64,000 bases of DNA from Corynebacterium pelargi (lineage in GTDB: Bacteria > Actinomycetota > Actinomycetes > Mycobacteriales > Mycobacteriaceae). Of the stretch, positions 38,124 through 47,317 are shown in pieces (the first letter of the stretch is position 1; the number at the start of each line of letters is the position of its first letter). The notes under the pieces are model-generated. The model was given only the letters and a program-made list of their open reading frames with translations. It was not told the DNA's origin and did not search any database. The stretch spans positions 208,396 to 272,395 of the forward strand of contig NZ_BMCX01000002.1 of the NCBI RefSeq assembly GCF_014635485.1, read 5' to 3'. The position numbers and the translations under genes were made by a program.

Positions 38124-38773
38124 TCTTCTTCCTTTCCGAGCACCACGCGAACCTTGGGGTTCGATGCCAGCTTTTCGACGTGCGCACGTACCTCATCTTC
38201 GACGCGCGCAGCCAGGCTGGGGTCGTCATTGCCAATGACATTGACGGTGACCTTGGTGGCCTTGTGGTTCACGGTGGTTTGAGCGTCGTACACGCCGCTG
38301 ACGCGCTCTGCCACGGCAGTGGCACGGCGGGCAATATCGATGGGACGCAGGTACAGGCGAGTGTTCGCGCCCGCATCGGAGGCAATGTACTTCGGCGGTG
38401 CCGGCTTGAGTGCAAGAATCAACAGCACCACGCCAAGCACACCAATGGCGATGCCGACGGGGAAGAACCAGTCTTGCTGGCCAAGGTTGGCAATCCAATC
38501 GAGCAGGGGACGGATCCACGCCTGATCGCCATTACCTTCTTGGCGCACCCACCAAAGCTCGCGGCCGCAGATCACTGCAAGCGCGATCAGCAACAGCGAG
38601 AACAGGATCATCAGCACGCGAACAGCAGGGCTGCCCTTGAGGTACTTCGGACCTTGATCCTGTGCCTGGGTTTGCTGCTCATTGCCCGCAACCACTGGGG
38701 CATGAGCCTGCGTGTCATTGGGGTGCTGTGCCGGCAAAGCTTCGGTATTTGCTTCACGGTGTTGTTCAGCCAC
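38120..38773 (-). CDS. DUF6286-type membrane protein of the Asp23 operon
   Basis: 217 residues from GTG 38773, which has GGAAGGAG just upstream; it overlaps the previous gene by 8 bases. A Gln/His/Pro-rich N-terminus is followed by two membrane helices (VRVLMILFSLLLIALAVICG and FFPVGIAIGVLGVVLLILAL) and a C-terminal domain (YLRPIDIARRATAVAERVSG) with the Asp23-like fold pattern. Homologues sit in Asp23 operons of actinobacteria; the function is unknown. A VEKL in frame carries one exact GTCGAAAAGCT element. Confidence 0.65.
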   Translation of the reverse strand: MAEQHREANTEALPAQHPNDTQAHAPVVAGNEQQTQAQDQGPKYLKGSPAVRVLMILFSLLLIALAVICGRELWWVRQEGNGDQAWIRPLLDWIANLGQQDWFFPVGIAIGVLGVVLLILALKPAPPKYIASDAGANTRLYLRPIDIARRATAVAERVSGVYDAQTTVNHKATKVTVNVIGNDDPSLAARVEDEVRAHVEKLASNPKVRVVLGKEEE

Positions 38774-39659
38774 GGCGTGCTCCTTCCGATGCGCGATCAG
38801 CAAAGCCGCGTTTGAGATCCACGGGGATCACGCGGATGGGGGCGAGCTCGAAGGGGGCAGGTGCCTCAGCTTTGCGGAGGCGCTGCTCCTTGGGGCGCGA
38901 GATCTCGATCTCTGGTACGCCAGGAGCCACCACAGGCTGAAGGTCGTGCTGCTTCACCCGATAATCCTCAACCTTTGGCTCGGGGAGTCCATCGAGTACT
39001 GAGTTGATCTTCGGTTCGATCACACGAGCGGTATGGCGCTGATCCACCTTCGGCTCAATCACGCGCGAAGTGTTGCGGGCATCCACGCGAGGCTCAATCA
39101 CCTTGGAGGTGTTGCGGGCGTCCACGCGAGGCTTGATTGCCTCCTTCAGGCCGCGACGAACCTTTGGTTGAACCGGCTCGCCCATGCTGCGATGAACCTT
39201 AGGTTCTTTCACTTCCTGGATGCGGTGATGGATCCGGGGCTCTGCTGCCTCAGCTACCACGTGCTTGACGCGGGGCTCCACTGCGGGGCGCTCAATGGCC
39301 TTGGGGTTAAAGAGCGAAGGTGGGGTGGGCGCCTGCAAAGTAGTCACGCGCTGGCCGCGCACCAATTCGCTGACGACAACGTTGACGCGGAGCGCTTCCA
39401 CGCCGGCGTAGGTGTCGAGCCATTCGCGAATGGCCTCGCGTACCACGCCGGTCAGATCGGTGACCGGACTTGGCCAGGTAGCTGCGATGAACGCCTCTAC
39501 ATTCGCGGTCTTACGTTCTGCATCTAGACGCACATCAACCCGAGGCAGGTCGCGGCCGGCAACCTTGCTTACCGCCGAGGTGCCGCGAACCGAAAGCACC
39601 GCCGCTTTGGCGATGGTGGTCAGCGCACGCTCGTCAATGGTTAGGGTCGAAGACGGCAT
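38766..39659 (-). CDS. Asp23-domain protein with a long EPKV-type repeat tail
   Basis: 297 residues. Residues 1-110 form an Asp23/Gls24-like domain (TLTIDERALTTIAKAAVLSV, VREAIREWLDTYAGVEALRV). Then follow about nine repeats of 12-13 residues built around [EKQ]-P-[RK]-[VI] (for example EPRVDARNTSKVI, EPRVDARNTSRVI, EPKVDQRHTARVI), strongly basic and without hydrophobic segments, and a basic tail. Asp23 proteins usually lack such an extension. It has an ATG that overlaps the DUF2273 stop. The repeat may bind nucleic acid, lipid headgroups or a partner; this is inference. Confidence 0.7.
   Translation of the reverse strand: MPSSTLTIDERALTTIAKAAVLSVRGTSAVSKVAGRDLPRVDVRLDAERKTANVEAFIAATWPSPVTDLTGVVREAIREWLDTYAGVEALRVNVVVSELVRGQRVTTLQAPTPPSLFNPKAIERPAVEPRVKHVVAEAAEPRIHHRIQEVKEPKVHRSMGEPVQPKVRRGLKEAIKPRVDARNTSKVIEPRVDARNTSRVIEPKVDQRHTARVIEPKINSVLDGLPEPKVEDYRVKQHDLQPVVAPGVPEIEISRPKEQRLRKAEAPAPFELAPIRVIPVDLKRGFADRASEGARRG
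39010..39126 (-). repeat. Three 39-bp tandem repeats in the Asp23 repeat protein
   Basis: Units at 39010-39048, 39049-39087 and 39088-39126 each encode 13 residues ending in the EPRVD/EPKVD core. The two units at 39049 and 39088 are the most alike, suggesting recent duplication. Confidence 0.75.
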
Positions 39660-39853
39660 TAACCGCGCCCTCCGTTACGGAAGCCTTCGAGGCCCTTATT
39701 CAGATCGATGCGGCCTTCGAGCTGTGCGCCGGCCAAGCCGCCGATGGCAGCGAGCAGCACAATGAGTAGCAAGCCGCTAAGACCCCACTGCAGCAGGGCA
39801 ACGGCAATCACTACGCCCAGAAGAGCGCCGAGAAAGGTTTTATTGGACATCAT
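39659..39853 (-). CDS. Small DUF2273-type membrane protein
   Basis: 64 residues with two membrane helices (FLGALLGVVIAVALLQW and LSGLLLIVLLAAIGGLAGA), the usual small partner in Asp23 operons. AAGGA is close before the double ATG (39853 or 39850). The stop overlaps the next ATG. A terminator-like hairpin separates it from the upstream gene. Confidence 0.75.
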   Translation of the reverse strand: MMSNKTFLGALLGVVIAVALLQWGLSGLLLIVLLAAIGGLAGAQLEGRIDLNKGLEGFRNGGRG

Positions 39854-39930
39854 GATGGTCCTTCAGGTGTTTTCGTTGAATAAGAAAGTCTAAGTGGGCC
39901 TTGTTCGAGGCACCGTGATACTGCGCAAAA

Positions 39931-39972
39931 GCGCGGGGCTTGGCTGAACATTCGATACAGCAAACCCCGCGC
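39931..39972 (-). terminator. Internal terminator-like hairpin in the Asp23 operon
   Basis: GCGCGGGG (39931-39938) pairs with CCCCGCGC (39965-39972), inner pairs GCTG/CAGC. On the minus strand it is followed by TTTTGCGCAG. It lies between the second and third genes of the operon and probably lets only part of the transcripts through. Confidence 0.65.
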
Positions 39973-39985
39973 CGAAGCAGTTGAA

Positions 39986-40315
39986 CTACTCGTGTTCTTC
40001 TGCTTGTTGTTCAGTGGCGATATCGGCAATAACCACCGACACCGGCATAGTTAACCCATCTGCTTTGAGGGTTTGCGCAGCGGTGGCGCGAACTTCCTCG
40101 GCAAGGTCGTAGAGGTTATCGGCACCGAATTCGGCAACGATGTCTACTTCAAAAGATTCCTCGTCTCGGTTTTGGAAACGTAAACCTTGAACGCGTTGCT
40201 TAGGGTAAAGCAGCGCAACCTCGCCGAAGCGCCCCGAGTGCATCGCATGCACGCCGGGGATGGCCACCACGGCCTCGACAAGCGCCTGTGCTTTATCGAG
40301 TGAAAGAGTCGCCAT
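39986..40315 (-). CDS. Asp23-like alkaline-shock domain protein
   Basis: 109 residues, MATLSLDKAQALVEAVVAIPG and a conserved RFGEVALLYPK stretch, with an acidic tail. It has the length and pattern of a small Asp23-family protein. It follows the first Asp23 gene by 5 bases without a ribosome site of its own, so translation is probably coupled. No enzyme motif. Confidence 0.65.
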   Translation of the reverse strand: MATLSLDKAQALVEAVVAIPGVHAMHSGRFGEVALLYPKQRVQGLRFQNRDEESFEVDIVAEFGADNLYDLAEEVRATAAQTLKADGLTMPVSVVIADIATEQQAEEHE

Positions 40316-40320
40316 TGTGA

Positions 40321-40779
40321 TTACTGAACGCGGCTCGGGAGCTGCTTCTGCTCTTCTTCGTTGTTCTCGTCCTCGTTCTCATCTTCGAACTCGAAGTGAA
40401 CGTCGTGAACGGTCACGTTGACCTCGGTAACCTCAAGGCCGGTCATGCGCTCGATGGCAGAGGAGATGTTCTCGCGGATTGCGTCGGCAAGCTGGTGAAT
40501 AGCAACGCCATACTCAGCAACGATGGACACGTCGACGGCAGCCTGACGCTCGCCAACCTCAACGTCTACACCCTGCTGCAGGTTGGTGTTGGTGCCGGGG
40601 ATGGAGTCGCGAAGGGCACCCAGTGCGCGAGCAGCGCCGCCGCCGAGGGCGTGTACGCCGGAAACTTCGCGGGCTGCAACGCCGGCGATCTTGCCAACTA
40701 CCTGATCATCAATGATGGTGCGGCCGTGGCCGTTGTCTTCTGCGACGTTGTTGTCCTGGGCTTCCTTGTTCTCAGCCAT
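40321..40779 (-). CDS. Asp23/Gls24 family envelope stress response protein
   Basis: 152 residues from ATG 40779, with AAGGAG upstream; a longer in-frame extension lacks support. The core TIIDDQVVGKIAGVAAREVS, HALGGGAARALGA, and VSIVAEYGVAIHQLADAIRE is the Asp23 consensus (PF03780). Members are abundant envelope-associated stress proteins. The N- and C-termini are very acidic. It is the first gene of the operon 40779 to 37569 and is probably expressed from a promoter in 40780-40900. Confidence 0.9.
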   Translation of the reverse strand: MAENKEAQDNNVAEDNGHGRTIIDDQVVGKIAGVAAREVSGVHALGGGAARALGALRDSIPGTNTNLQQGVDVEVGERQAAVDVSIVAEYGVAIHQLADAIRENISSAIERMTGLEVTEVNVTVHDVHFEFEDENEDENNEEEQKQLPSRVQ

Positions 40780-41597
40780 GTTTTCTCCTTCTATATAGAC
40801 GCACACCCGCAAGGCAGCGGATGTGCAAGCGAATTGCTTGCCACCATCATAGGGTCTTTCATGCAAGACTTCGCATCTAGAGCGTGATTGTTGCCGATTT
40901 GATACACAACCGCGCCCGAACCGTGTTAAAAGATGCGCAAAGTGTTATGTAATTGCGGTGCAATCCGAGGACGCTGGCGAGATCCCATATTTATAAAGCG
41001 ATCCCTGGAGACTTCATCTTCGGGGTTTCGATTCTTGGCGCGGGCAAGGGGGGCAATCGGCAGGGGATTGGGCGCTGAGATCTATAAGGAACGCTTTGGC
41101 TAAGGCTTTCAGGCGAGCCGGAAAATTATTTTGCCAGCTCGCACTTGCATATCCCGTGGTGGCATGTTTTAATACTGGGGTTGCTTTGACAACAGCTACC
41201 TTTGCGTAGTTGATGGCAAGGCAAACATGACACCTTCGCTGTGAAGCTCATGTAGATGAGTGAATCAGGTAAGGATCCTTGAGGAATGAAGTGCAAAGCA
41301 CGTTTTTCTTGAGGGCCGGAACCTCGAAGGGGCATGGCAAATAAACAGCGGCAGTTGGCTAGGGCTCTTGAGCGTTTATAACGTTGAGACCCTTCCTCAC
41401 TTGGAGTGCATCTTCGAAGTGTGTGGCAGTTGATTTGCAACGCCCCGAAGCGAAGTTGCCGGCAAGTCTTAAACGACAGTCAAGTAAGAACTGGCGTTGC
41501 GCCCAGGCCCCAAAGGTCCGGACAACGTTATAGAGATGAATGAAGCGATTCCCACCAATCCATTCAGTGATGTGGGACAAGCGAGGAAGAGGTAACC
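40780..41597. other. Divergent regulatory region between the Asp23 operon and rpsJ
   Basis: 818 bases without a convincing gene. The left part should hold the Asp23 promoter on the minus strand (a TATGAT-like hexamer near 40855 is possible). The right part carries the S10 promoter and a leader of about 420 bases with several stems, including GTGC/GCAC followed by TTTTT near 41291-41306. No ORF here has a ribosome site and coding character. Confidence 0.5.
41145..41175 (+). promoter_or_regulatory. S10 operon promoter
   Basis: TTGCAT (41145-41150) and TTTAAT (41168-41173) with a 17-base spacer, giving a transcript start about 41180 and an untranslated leader of roughly 420 bases. Confidence 0.55.
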
Positions 41598-41903
41598 GTG
41601 GCGGGACAAAAGATCCGCATTCGGCTCAAGGCCTACGACCACGAGGCGATCGATGCGTCTGCACGCAAGATCGTCGAGACCGTCACCCGTACGGGTGCAC
41701 GCGTTGTTGGCCCGGTGCCGTTGCCCACTGAAAAGAACGTGTACGCCGTTATTCGTTCTCCCCACAAGTACAAGGATTCTCGCGAACACTTCGAGATGCG
41801 CACTCACAAGCGCCTGATCGATATCCTCGACCCGACGCCGAAGACGGTTGACGCACTCATGCGCATCGACCTTCCGGCCAGCGTCGACGTGAACATTCAG
41901 TGA
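41598..41903 (+). CDS. rpsJ: 30S ribosomal protein S10
   Basis: 101 residues, GTG start with GAGGAAGAGG upstream. [20 protein letters not shown] and [20 protein letters not shown] are canonical. S10 is a 30S head protein that also docks NusG/NusE in antitermination. It opens the S10 operon of eleven genes. Confidence 0.98.
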   Translation: MAGQKIRIRLKAYDHEAIDASARKIVETVTRTGARVVGPVPLPTEKNVYAVIRSPHKYKDSREHFEMRTHKRLIDILDPTPKTVDALMRIDLPASVDVNIQ

Positions 41904-41935
41904 TCGACGAAATTTTTGGCAGCGGAGAATAACTA

Positions 41936-42592
41936 ATGAGTGAAACAGAGATCAAGGGCATCTTGGGCACCAAGCTCGGCATGACCCAGATCTTCGACGA
42001 GGAGAACCGAGTCATTCCGGTCACCGTCGTTGAAGCTGGTCCGTGCGTGGTCACCCAGATTCGCACCACCGAAACCGATGGCTACAACGCCATCCAAATC
42101 GCCTACGGCGACATCGACCCCCGCAAGGTAAAGAAGCCTCAGGCGGGTCACTTTAAGAAAGCAGGCGTTACCCCCCGCCGCCACGTAGCAGAAATCCGTA
42201 TGGATGATGTTTCTGCCTACGAGGTTGGTCAGGACGTCACCGTGGACATCTTCGAAGGCGTGACCTTCGTAGACGTCACCGGTACCTCCAAGGGTAAGGG
42301 CTACGCCGGCGGCATGAAGCGCCACGGCTTTGCCGGACAGGGCGCAGCCCACGGTAACCAGGCCGCTCACCGTCGTGTGGGCTCCATTGGCCAGGCTGCC
42401 ACCCCGGGCCGCGTGTTCAAGGGCAAGCGCATGGCAGGCCGCATGGGTAATGACCGCGTCACCACCCAGAACCTCAAGGTTCAAAAGATCGACGCCGATG
42501 CCAACCTCATCCTGATCAAGGGTGCGATCCCGGGCAACCGTGGCGGCATCGTAACCGTTAAGACCGCAGTGAAGGGCGGTGCACACGCATGA
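41936..42592 (+). CDS. rplC: 50S ribosomal protein L3
   Basis: 218 residues with the L3 globular part ([20 protein letters not shown]) and the peptidyl-transferase-centre finger ([36 protein letters not shown]). It is an early 23S assembly protein. The 3' end overlaps rplD by four bases (ATGA). Confidence 0.98.
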   Translation: MSETEIKGILGTKLGMTQIFDEENRVIPVTVVEAGPCVVTQIRTTETDGYNAIQIAYGDIDPRKVKKPQAGHFKKAGVTPRRHVAEIRMDDVSAYEVGQDVTVDIFEGVTFVDVTGTSKGKGYAGGMKRHGFAGQGAAHGNQAAHRRVGSIGQAATPGRVFKGKRMAGRMGNDRVTTQNLKVQKIDADANLILIKGAIPGNRGGIVTVKTAVKGGAHA

Positions 42593-43242
42593 CCAATCTG
42601 AAGTTGGACGTCCACACCGCTGAGGGTGCTACCGACGGCTCCGTAGAGCTGCCTGCAGCAATCTTCGACCGCGAGGTGTCCGTTGCACTCCTGCACCAGG
42701 TAGTCAACGCACAGCTTGCAGCACGTCGTCAGGGCACTCACTCCACCAAGACCCGCGCAGAGGTGCGCGGTGGTGGTCGCAAGCCGTTCCGCCAGAAGGG
42801 CACCGGTCGCGCTCGTCAGGGCTCGATCCGTGCACCTCACTTCACCGGCGGCGGCATCTCGCACGGCCCTAAGCCGCGCGATTACGCTCAGCGCACCCCC
42901 AAGAAGATGATCAAGGCCGCTCTGTTCGGCGCACTGTCCGATCGTGCTCGTAACGAGCGCATCCACGTGCTCACCGAATTGGTGCCTGGTCAGACTCCTT
43001 CCACCAAGTCCGCACGCGCATTCTTCGAGCGCCTCACCGATCGCCGCAGCATTCTGTTCGTGGTCGGCCGCGCAGACGAGAATGCTCAAAAGAGCGCCCG
43101 CAACCTGCCTGGTGTGAACGTTTTGTTCGAAGACCAGCTCAACACCTACGACGTTCTGAATGCAGACGACGTTGTGTTCTCGGTTGAGGCTCTCAACACC
43201 TTCATCAACCGCGTCCAGGGCGCGGAGAAGGAGGAGAACTAA
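42589..43242 (+). CDS. rplD: 50S ribosomal protein L4
   Basis: 217 residues. The tunnel loop ([40 protein letters not shown]) is intact with the usual macrolide-site residues, and the C-terminal Rossmann-like part has [18 protein letters not shown] sequence. In gamma-proteobacteria L4 represses its own operon; here this is unknown. It overlaps rplC and is immediately followed by rplW. Confidence 0.98.
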   Translation: MTNLKLDVHTAEGATDGSVELPAAIFDREVSVALLHQVVNAQLAARRQGTHSTKTRAEVRGGGRKPFRQKGTGRARQGSIRAPHFTGGGISHGPKPRDYAQRTPKKMIKAALFGALSDRARNERIHVLTELVPGQTPSTKSARAFFERLTDRRSILFVVGRADENAQKSARNLPGVNVLFEDQLNTYDVLNADDVVFSVEALNTFINRVQGAEKEEN

Positions 43243-43547
43243 TGGCTAAGATCGCAGACCCCCGCGACATCATCCTCGCACCGGTCGTCTCTGAGAAGTC
43301 TTATGGCTTGATGGAGCAGGGAACCTACACGTTCTTTGTTGCTCCCACCGCCCACAAGACGCAGATCAAGGATGCCGTGGAGCGCATTTTCGGCGTGAAG
43401 GTCGCCTCCGTGAACACCGTGAACCGTGAGGGCAAGCGCAAGCGCACCCGCACCGGCTACGGCCGACGCAAGGCAACCAAGCGCGCATACGTGACGCTTC
43501 GTGAAGGCAGCGACGCAATCGACATCTTCGGCGGCTCCGCCGCTTAA
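43242..43547 (+). CDS. rplW: 50S ribosomal protein L23
   Basis: 101 residues, [20 protein letters not shown] and [21 protein letters not shown]23 sits at the exit of the peptide tunnel and docks trigger factor and SRP. Its ATG overlaps the last base of rplD (TAATG). Confidence 0.98.
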   Translation: MAKIADPRDIILAPVVSEKSYGLMEQGTYTFFVAPTAHKTQIKDAVERIFGVKVASVNTVNREGKRKRTRTGYGRRKATKRAYVTLREGSDAIDIFGGSAA

Positions 43548-43568
43548 GGGTCGAGGTAAGGACAAACT

Positions 43569-44411
43569 ATGGCTATTCGTAAATACAAGCCGACAACCCC
43601 GGGTCGCCGCCAGAGCTCCGTTTCCCAATTCGACGAGATCACTCGCTCGAATCCGGAAAAGTCTCTGCTTCGCCCCCTGCCCAAGAAGGGCGGCCGTAAC
43701 GTACACGGCCACATCACCGTTCGTCACAAGGGTGGTGGCCACAAGCGTCGCTACCGCGTGATCGACTTCCGCCGCACCGACAAAGATGGCATTCCGGCCA
43801 AGGTTGCTCACATCGAGTACGACCCGAACCGTACCGCCAACATTGCGCTGCTGCACTACGCCGATGGCGAGAAGCGCTACATCATCGCCCCGAAGAACCT
43901 CAAGCAGGGTCAAATCATCGAGGCTGGCGCTAACGCAGACATCAAGGTTGGCAACAACCTGCCGCTGCGCAACATCCCCGCCGGTACCGTGGTGCACTGC
44001 GTGGAGCTCAAGCCAGGCGCTGGCGCTAAGCTCGCCCGCTCCGCTGGTGCTTCCATCCAGTTGCTGGGTAAGGCAGGCAAGTACGCAGTGCTGCGTATGC
44101 CTTCCTCCGAAATCCGCCGCGTGGACATCCGTTGCCGCGCCACCGTGGGTGAGGTTGGCAACGCCGACCAGATCAACATCCGCTGGGGCAAGGCCGGCCG
44201 TATGCGCTGGAAGGGCGTTCGCCCGACCGTTCGTGGTGTTGTGATGAACCCTGTTGACCACCCGCACGGCGGTGGTGAGGGTAAGACCTCCGGTGGTCGC
44301 CACCCTGTGTCCCCTTGGGGCAAGAAGGAAGGTCGCACCCGCAACCCCAACCGTTACAGCAACAAGATGATCGTGCAGCGTCGCCGCACGAACAAGTCCA
44401 AGAAGCGCTAA
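43569..44411 (+). CDS. rplB: 50S ribosomal protein L2
   Basis: 280 residues, [20 protein letters not shown] start and the conserved C-terminal [20 protein letters not shown], whose His is needed for peptidyl transfer activity. L2 is a core 23S binder. It lies 21 bases after rplW. Confidence 0.98.
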   Translation: MAIRKYKPTTPGRRQSSVSQFDEITRSNPEKSLLRPLPKKGGRNVHGHITVRHKGGGHKRRYRVIDFRRTDKDGIPAKVAHIEYDPNRTANIALLHYADGEKRYIIAPKNLKQGQIIEAGANADIKVGNNLPLRNIPAGTVVHCVELKPGAGAKLARSAGASIQLLGKAGKYAVLRMPSSEIRRVDIRCRATVGEVGNADQINIRWGKAGRMRWKGVRPTVRGVVMNPVDHPHGGGEGKTSGGRHPVSPWGKKEGRTRNPNRYSNKMIVQRRRTNKSKKR

Positions 44412-44426
44412 GAGGAGGAAACTTAG

Positions 44427-44705
44427 ATGCCACGCAGCCTAAAGAAAGGCCCGTTCGTCGATGAGCACCTCCTCGCAAAGGTAGATGCTCAGAACGAGAA
44501 GGGCACCAAGCAGGTCATCAAGACCTGGTCCCGCCGTTCCACCATTCTCCCCGACTTCATCGGCCACACCTTCGCCGTTCACGACGGCCGCAAGCACGTG
44601 CCGGTGTTCGTGGACGACTCCATGGTCGGCCACAAGCTCGGTGAGTTCGCACCCACCAAGACCTTCAAGGGTCACGTCAAGGACGACAAGAAGGGACGTC
44701 GATAA
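44427..44705 (+). CDS. rpsS: 30S ribosomal protein S19
   Basis: 92 residues, [20 protein letters not shown] and [20 protein letters not shown] are diagnostic. S19 binds the 30S head with S13. AGGAGGAAAC precedes the ATG. Confidence 0.98.
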   Translation: MPRSLKKGPFVDEHLLAKVDAQNEKGTKQVIKTWSRRSTILPDFIGHTFAVHDGRKHVPVFVDDSMVGHKLGEFAPTKTFKGHVKDDKKGRR

Positions 44706-44708
44706 GCG

Positions 44709-45068
44709 ATGAGTGAAGCTATCACCTCCGCACGCGCAACCGCGCGCTTCGTCCGTGTTTCTCCAATGAAGGCACGTCGCGTGATCGACCTGGTTCGCGG
44801 CAAGTCCGTTGAAGAAGCACTGGCTATCTTGAAGTACGCCCCTCAGGCTGCTTCGGAGCCCGTTGCCAAGGTCGTCGCATCCGCTGCGGCTAACGCCGAG
44901 AACAACTTCGGCCTGGATCGCAAGAGCCTGGTCATCTCCGAGGCTTTCGCCGACGAGGGTCCGACGATGCGTCGATTCCAGCCGCGCGCACAGGGTCGTG
45001 CATTCCAGATCCGTAAGCGCACCAGCCACATCACCGTGGTTGTTAGCCAGAAGGAAGGGGCCAAGTAG
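44709..45068 (+). CDS. rplV: 50S ribosomal protein L22
   Basis: 119 residues; the globular start [20 protein letters not shown] and the tunnel hairpin ([20 protein letters not shown]) are ordinary, with no macrolide-resistance change seen. Its stop codon overlaps the GTG of rpsC by one base. Confidence 0.98.
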   Translation: MSEAITSARATARFVRVSPMKARRVIDLVRGKSVEEALAILKYAPQAASEPVAKVVASAAANAENNFGLDRKSLVISEAFADEGPTMRRFQPRAQGRAFQIRKRTSHITVVVSQKEGAK

Positions 45069-45814
45069 TGGGCCAGAAAATCCATCCTCACGGCCTACGT
45101 TTGGGCATCACTTCCGATTGGAAGTCCCACTGGTACGCCGACAAGAACTACGCAGACTACGTCGCTGAGGACATCAAGATCCGCGAGTACCTGCAAAAGA
45201 CCTTGGACCGCGCCGGTATCGCCGACATCGTGATCGAGCGCACCCGCGACCGCGTCCGCGTCGACATCCACACCGCCCGCCCGGGCATCGTGATTGGTCG
45301 TCGTGGCTCCGAGGCAGACCGTCTGCGCCGCGAGCTGGAAAAGCTCACCGGCAAGCAGGTTGCTCTGAACATCCTCGAGGTCAAGAACATTGACGCCAAC
45401 GCTCAGCTCGTGGCTCAGTCCATCGCCGAGCAGCTGACCAACCGTGTGGCATTCCGCCGCGCAATGCGCAAGGCCATCCAGTCCGCGATGCGCCAGCCTC
45501 AGGTCAAGGGCATCAAGGTTATGTGCTCCGGTCGTCTCGGCGGTGCCGAGATGTCCCGCACCGAGCGCTACCACGAGGGTCGCGTTCCGCTGCACACGCT
45601 GCGTGCGGAAATCGACTACGGCACCTACGAAGCACACACCACCTTCGGCCGCATTGGCGTCAAGGTGTGGATCTACAAGGGTGACGTCGTGGGCGGCAAG
45701 CGCGAGTCCGAACTGAACGCACCCGCAGAACGCCGTGGCCGCGGCGACCGCAACGCACGTCCGCGTCGTGGTGGCCAGCGCCGCCAGCGTGCTGAGAAGA
45801 AGCAGGAGGGCTAA
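45068..45814 (+). CDS. rpsC: 30S ribosomal protein S3
   Basis: 248 residues from GTG 45068 ([20 protein letters not shown]). KH domain [20 protein letters not shown] and the C-terminal [10 protein letters not shown] region are present, with an Arg-rich tail. S3 forms the mRNA entry helicase with S4 and S5. Confidence 0.98.
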   Translation: MGQKIHPHGLRLGITSDWKSHWYADKNYADYVAEDIKIREYLQKTLDRAGIADIVIERTRDRVRVDIHTARPGIVIGRRGSEADRLRRELEKLTGKQVALNILEVKNIDANAQLVAQSIAEQLTNRVAFRRAMRKAIQSAMRQPQVKGIKVMCSGRLGGAEMSRTERYHEGRVPLHTLRAEIDYGTYEAHTTFGRIGVKVWIYKGDVVGGKRESELNAPAERRGRGDRNARPRRGGQRRQRAEKKQEG

Positions 45815-45816
45815 GA

Positions 45817-46233
45817 ATGCTTATCCCCAAGCGCGTGAAGTACCGCCGTCAGCACCGCCCGACCCGTCGTGGCGTGTCCAAGGGTGGTAACCGCCTTAAC
45901 TTCGGTGATTATGGCATCCAGGCCCTCGAGCCCGCCTACATCACTAACCGTCAGATCGAGTCCGCTCGTATTGCCATCAACCGCCACGTCAAGCGTGGTG
46001 GCAAGGTGTGGATCAACATCTTCCCGGATCGTCCTTTGACCCAGAAGCCGCTCGGCGTGCGTATGGGTTCCGGTAAGGGCCCCGTGGAGAAGTGGGTTGC
46101 GAACGTCAAGCCCGGTCGCATCCTCTTCGAGATGAGCTACCCCAACGAGGCTATGGCACTCGAGGCTCTGCGCCGCGCAGGCCAGAAGCTCCCTTGCAAA
46201 GTTCGTATCGTTAAGAAGGAGGACCAGTTCTAA
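45817..46233 (+). CDS. rplP: 50S ribosomal protein L16
   Basis: 138 residues, [20 protein letters not shown], conserved and complete. L16 contacts the A-site tRNA elbow; the stretch [20 protein letters not shown] is typical. Its last base overlaps the rpmC ATG. Confidence 0.98.
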   Translation: MLIPKRVKYRRQHRPTRRGVSKGGNRLNFGDYGIQALEPAYITNRQIESARIAINRHVKRGGKVWINIFPDRPLTQKPLGVRMGSGKGPVEKWVANVKPGRILFEMSYPNEAMALEALRRAGQKLPCKVRIVKKEDQF

Positions 46234-46463
46234 TGGCTAACGGTACCCCCGCACACGAGCTTCGCGAGCTAAACGCCGAGGAGCTGACCACCAAGCTGAC
46301 CGAGGCTAAGGAAGAGCTGTTCAACCTGCGCTTCCAGCACGCCACCGGCCAGTTGAACAACAACCGTCGCCTGCGCACCGTCAAGCGCGACATCGCCCGC
46401 ATCTACACGGTGCTCCGTGAGCGCGAGCTCGGCCTGTCCGAGGTTCCGGGAGCTGAGGCTTAA
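46233..46463 (+). CDS. rpmC: 50S ribosomal protein L29
   Basis: 76 residues, two-helix protein with [20 protein letters not shown] and [15 protein letters not shown], the classic L29 pattern. It lies near the tunnel exit. Start overlaps rplP, stop is 2 bases before rpsQ. Confidence 0.97.
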   Translation: MANGTPAHELRELNAEELTTKLTEAKEELFNLRFQHATGQLNNNRRLRTVKRDIARIYTVLRERELGLSEVPGAEA

Positions 46464-46465
46464 AC

Positions 46466-46759
46466 ATGAGTGAGGCAAACGTGACTGAGAACAACGAGAA
46501 CGCCAAGGAAAAGGGTGCCCGCAAGGTTCGCATCGGCTACGTGGTTTCCACGAAGATGCAAAAGACCATTGTGGTTGAGCTTGAAGACCGCAAGCAGCAC
46601 CGCCTTTACGGCAAGACCATCCGCACCAACTCCAAGGTGAAGGCTCACGATGAAAACGAGATCGCCGGTGTTGGCGACCGCGTGCGCATCGAAGAGACTC
46701 GCCCGCTGAGCAAGGACAAGCACTTCCGCCTCGTCGAGATCGTCGAGAAGGCACGCTAG
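46466..46759 (+). CDS. rpsQ: 30S ribosomal protein S17
   Basis: 97 residues with an acidic N-terminus and the OB fold ([40 protein letters not shown]). Last gene of this S10 operon: a terminator follows, and the next ribosomal gene expected in other bacteria (rplN) is not in the window, as is usual for corynebacteria. Confidence 0.98.
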   Translation: MSEANVTENNENAKEKGARKVRIGYVVSTKMQKTIVVELEDRKQHRLYGKTIRTNSKVKAHDENEIAGVGDRVRIEETRPLSKDKHFRLVEIVEKAR

Positions 46760-46781
46760 TCCAAACGCGGACAAACGCTTG

Positions 46782-46813
46782 AAGCACATCCCACCACGGG
46801 GTGTGCTTTTTGC
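46782..46813 (+). terminator. Terminator of the S10 operon
   Basis: AAGCACA and CCC (46782-46792) pair with GGG and TGTGCTT (46798-46808), followed by TTTTG. Confidence 0.85.
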
Positions 46814-46820
46814 ATTTCTT

Positions 46821-46831
46821 AGCTTTTCGAC
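46821..46831 (-). repeat. Exact GTCGAAAAGCT element (minus orientation)
   Basis: AGCTTTTCGAC on the plus strand, 62 bases after rpsQ and just past its terminator, with CCCCC on the flank. Confidence 0.6.
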
Positions 46832-46881
46832 GTCCCCCATGCCGTGCGTTGCTGGGTGTGGGGGAGCGGGTGGGGGAGGGG

Positions 46882-47124
46882 ATGCAAGCTCAAGATGGAT
46901 TGACGAGCCAAGAGGAACAGCAGCTTGTAGATAGTGTTGAGCAAGGATTTGAAACCTTGTTCACGGAGGTCGTGCGAGAAACTTCCCCCGGCGTGTGGGA
47001 AGTTGACCCAGAGGCCGCTGCGCGTTACGGAATTAGTCTTGAAGAAGCGAACGCACTGGCGCGCATGATGCAGCGAGAAAGATTGTGTCGACTGCAGCTA
47101 TCGATGGATCGGCAAACTTGTTGA
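46882..47124 (+). pseudogene. Front part of a probable bacteriocin-like precursor, broken by a frame change
   Basis: ATG 46882 is preceded by a strong GGGGGAGGGG site. The 80 residues have an acidic, helical, leader-like character (SQEEQQLVDSVEQGFETLFT, SLEEANALARMMQRERL) and then end abruptly with TC-stop. A different frame continues at 47085-47216 with a small hydrophobic Gly/Ala-rich segment typical of the mature part of bacteriocins (see next entry). I infer a precursor gene damaged by a deletion or frameshift. It could instead be an unrelated small acidic protein. Confidence 0.4.
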
Positions 47125-47216
47125 AATATGGAGTGATGGCTGTAGGAGGTTGGCCAGCGATTGCTGCAAAAACTGCAATTAGTGCTGGTGCGTGTGGTCT
47201 GAGCGAACGCACCTGA
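47085..47216 (+). pseudogene. Hydrophobic Gly/Ala-rich segment in a shifted frame, possible mature bacteriocin part
   Basis: In the frame two bases ahead of the preceding ORF, codons 47085-47213 read SANLLKYGVMAVGGWPAIAA and then KTAISAGACGLSERT before a TGA. Small-residue rich hydrophobic sequence of this type is usual in pore-forming bacteriocins and in their corynebacterial look-alikes. A GTG at 47085 could start it independently, with a weak purine-rich site. The hypothesis is that 46882-47216 was once one gene. Confidence 0.35.
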
Positions 47217-47317
47217 GGTACCTGAAGAGGGAATACAGCGACCTTGCCGGGCCTAGCTAGCTAACCAGTAGGGTTAAAGTGACCGGGATTGGAGAATGAA
47301 TTCATTGGTCTGACTAT

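Noticed and set aside
47049..47180. Cysteine-rich reading frame (CSEKDCVDCSYRW and on) in the bacteriocin-like region
   Set aside because: It has no start codon and ends quickly; the hydrophobic frame is the better candidate, so the cysteines are probably chance.
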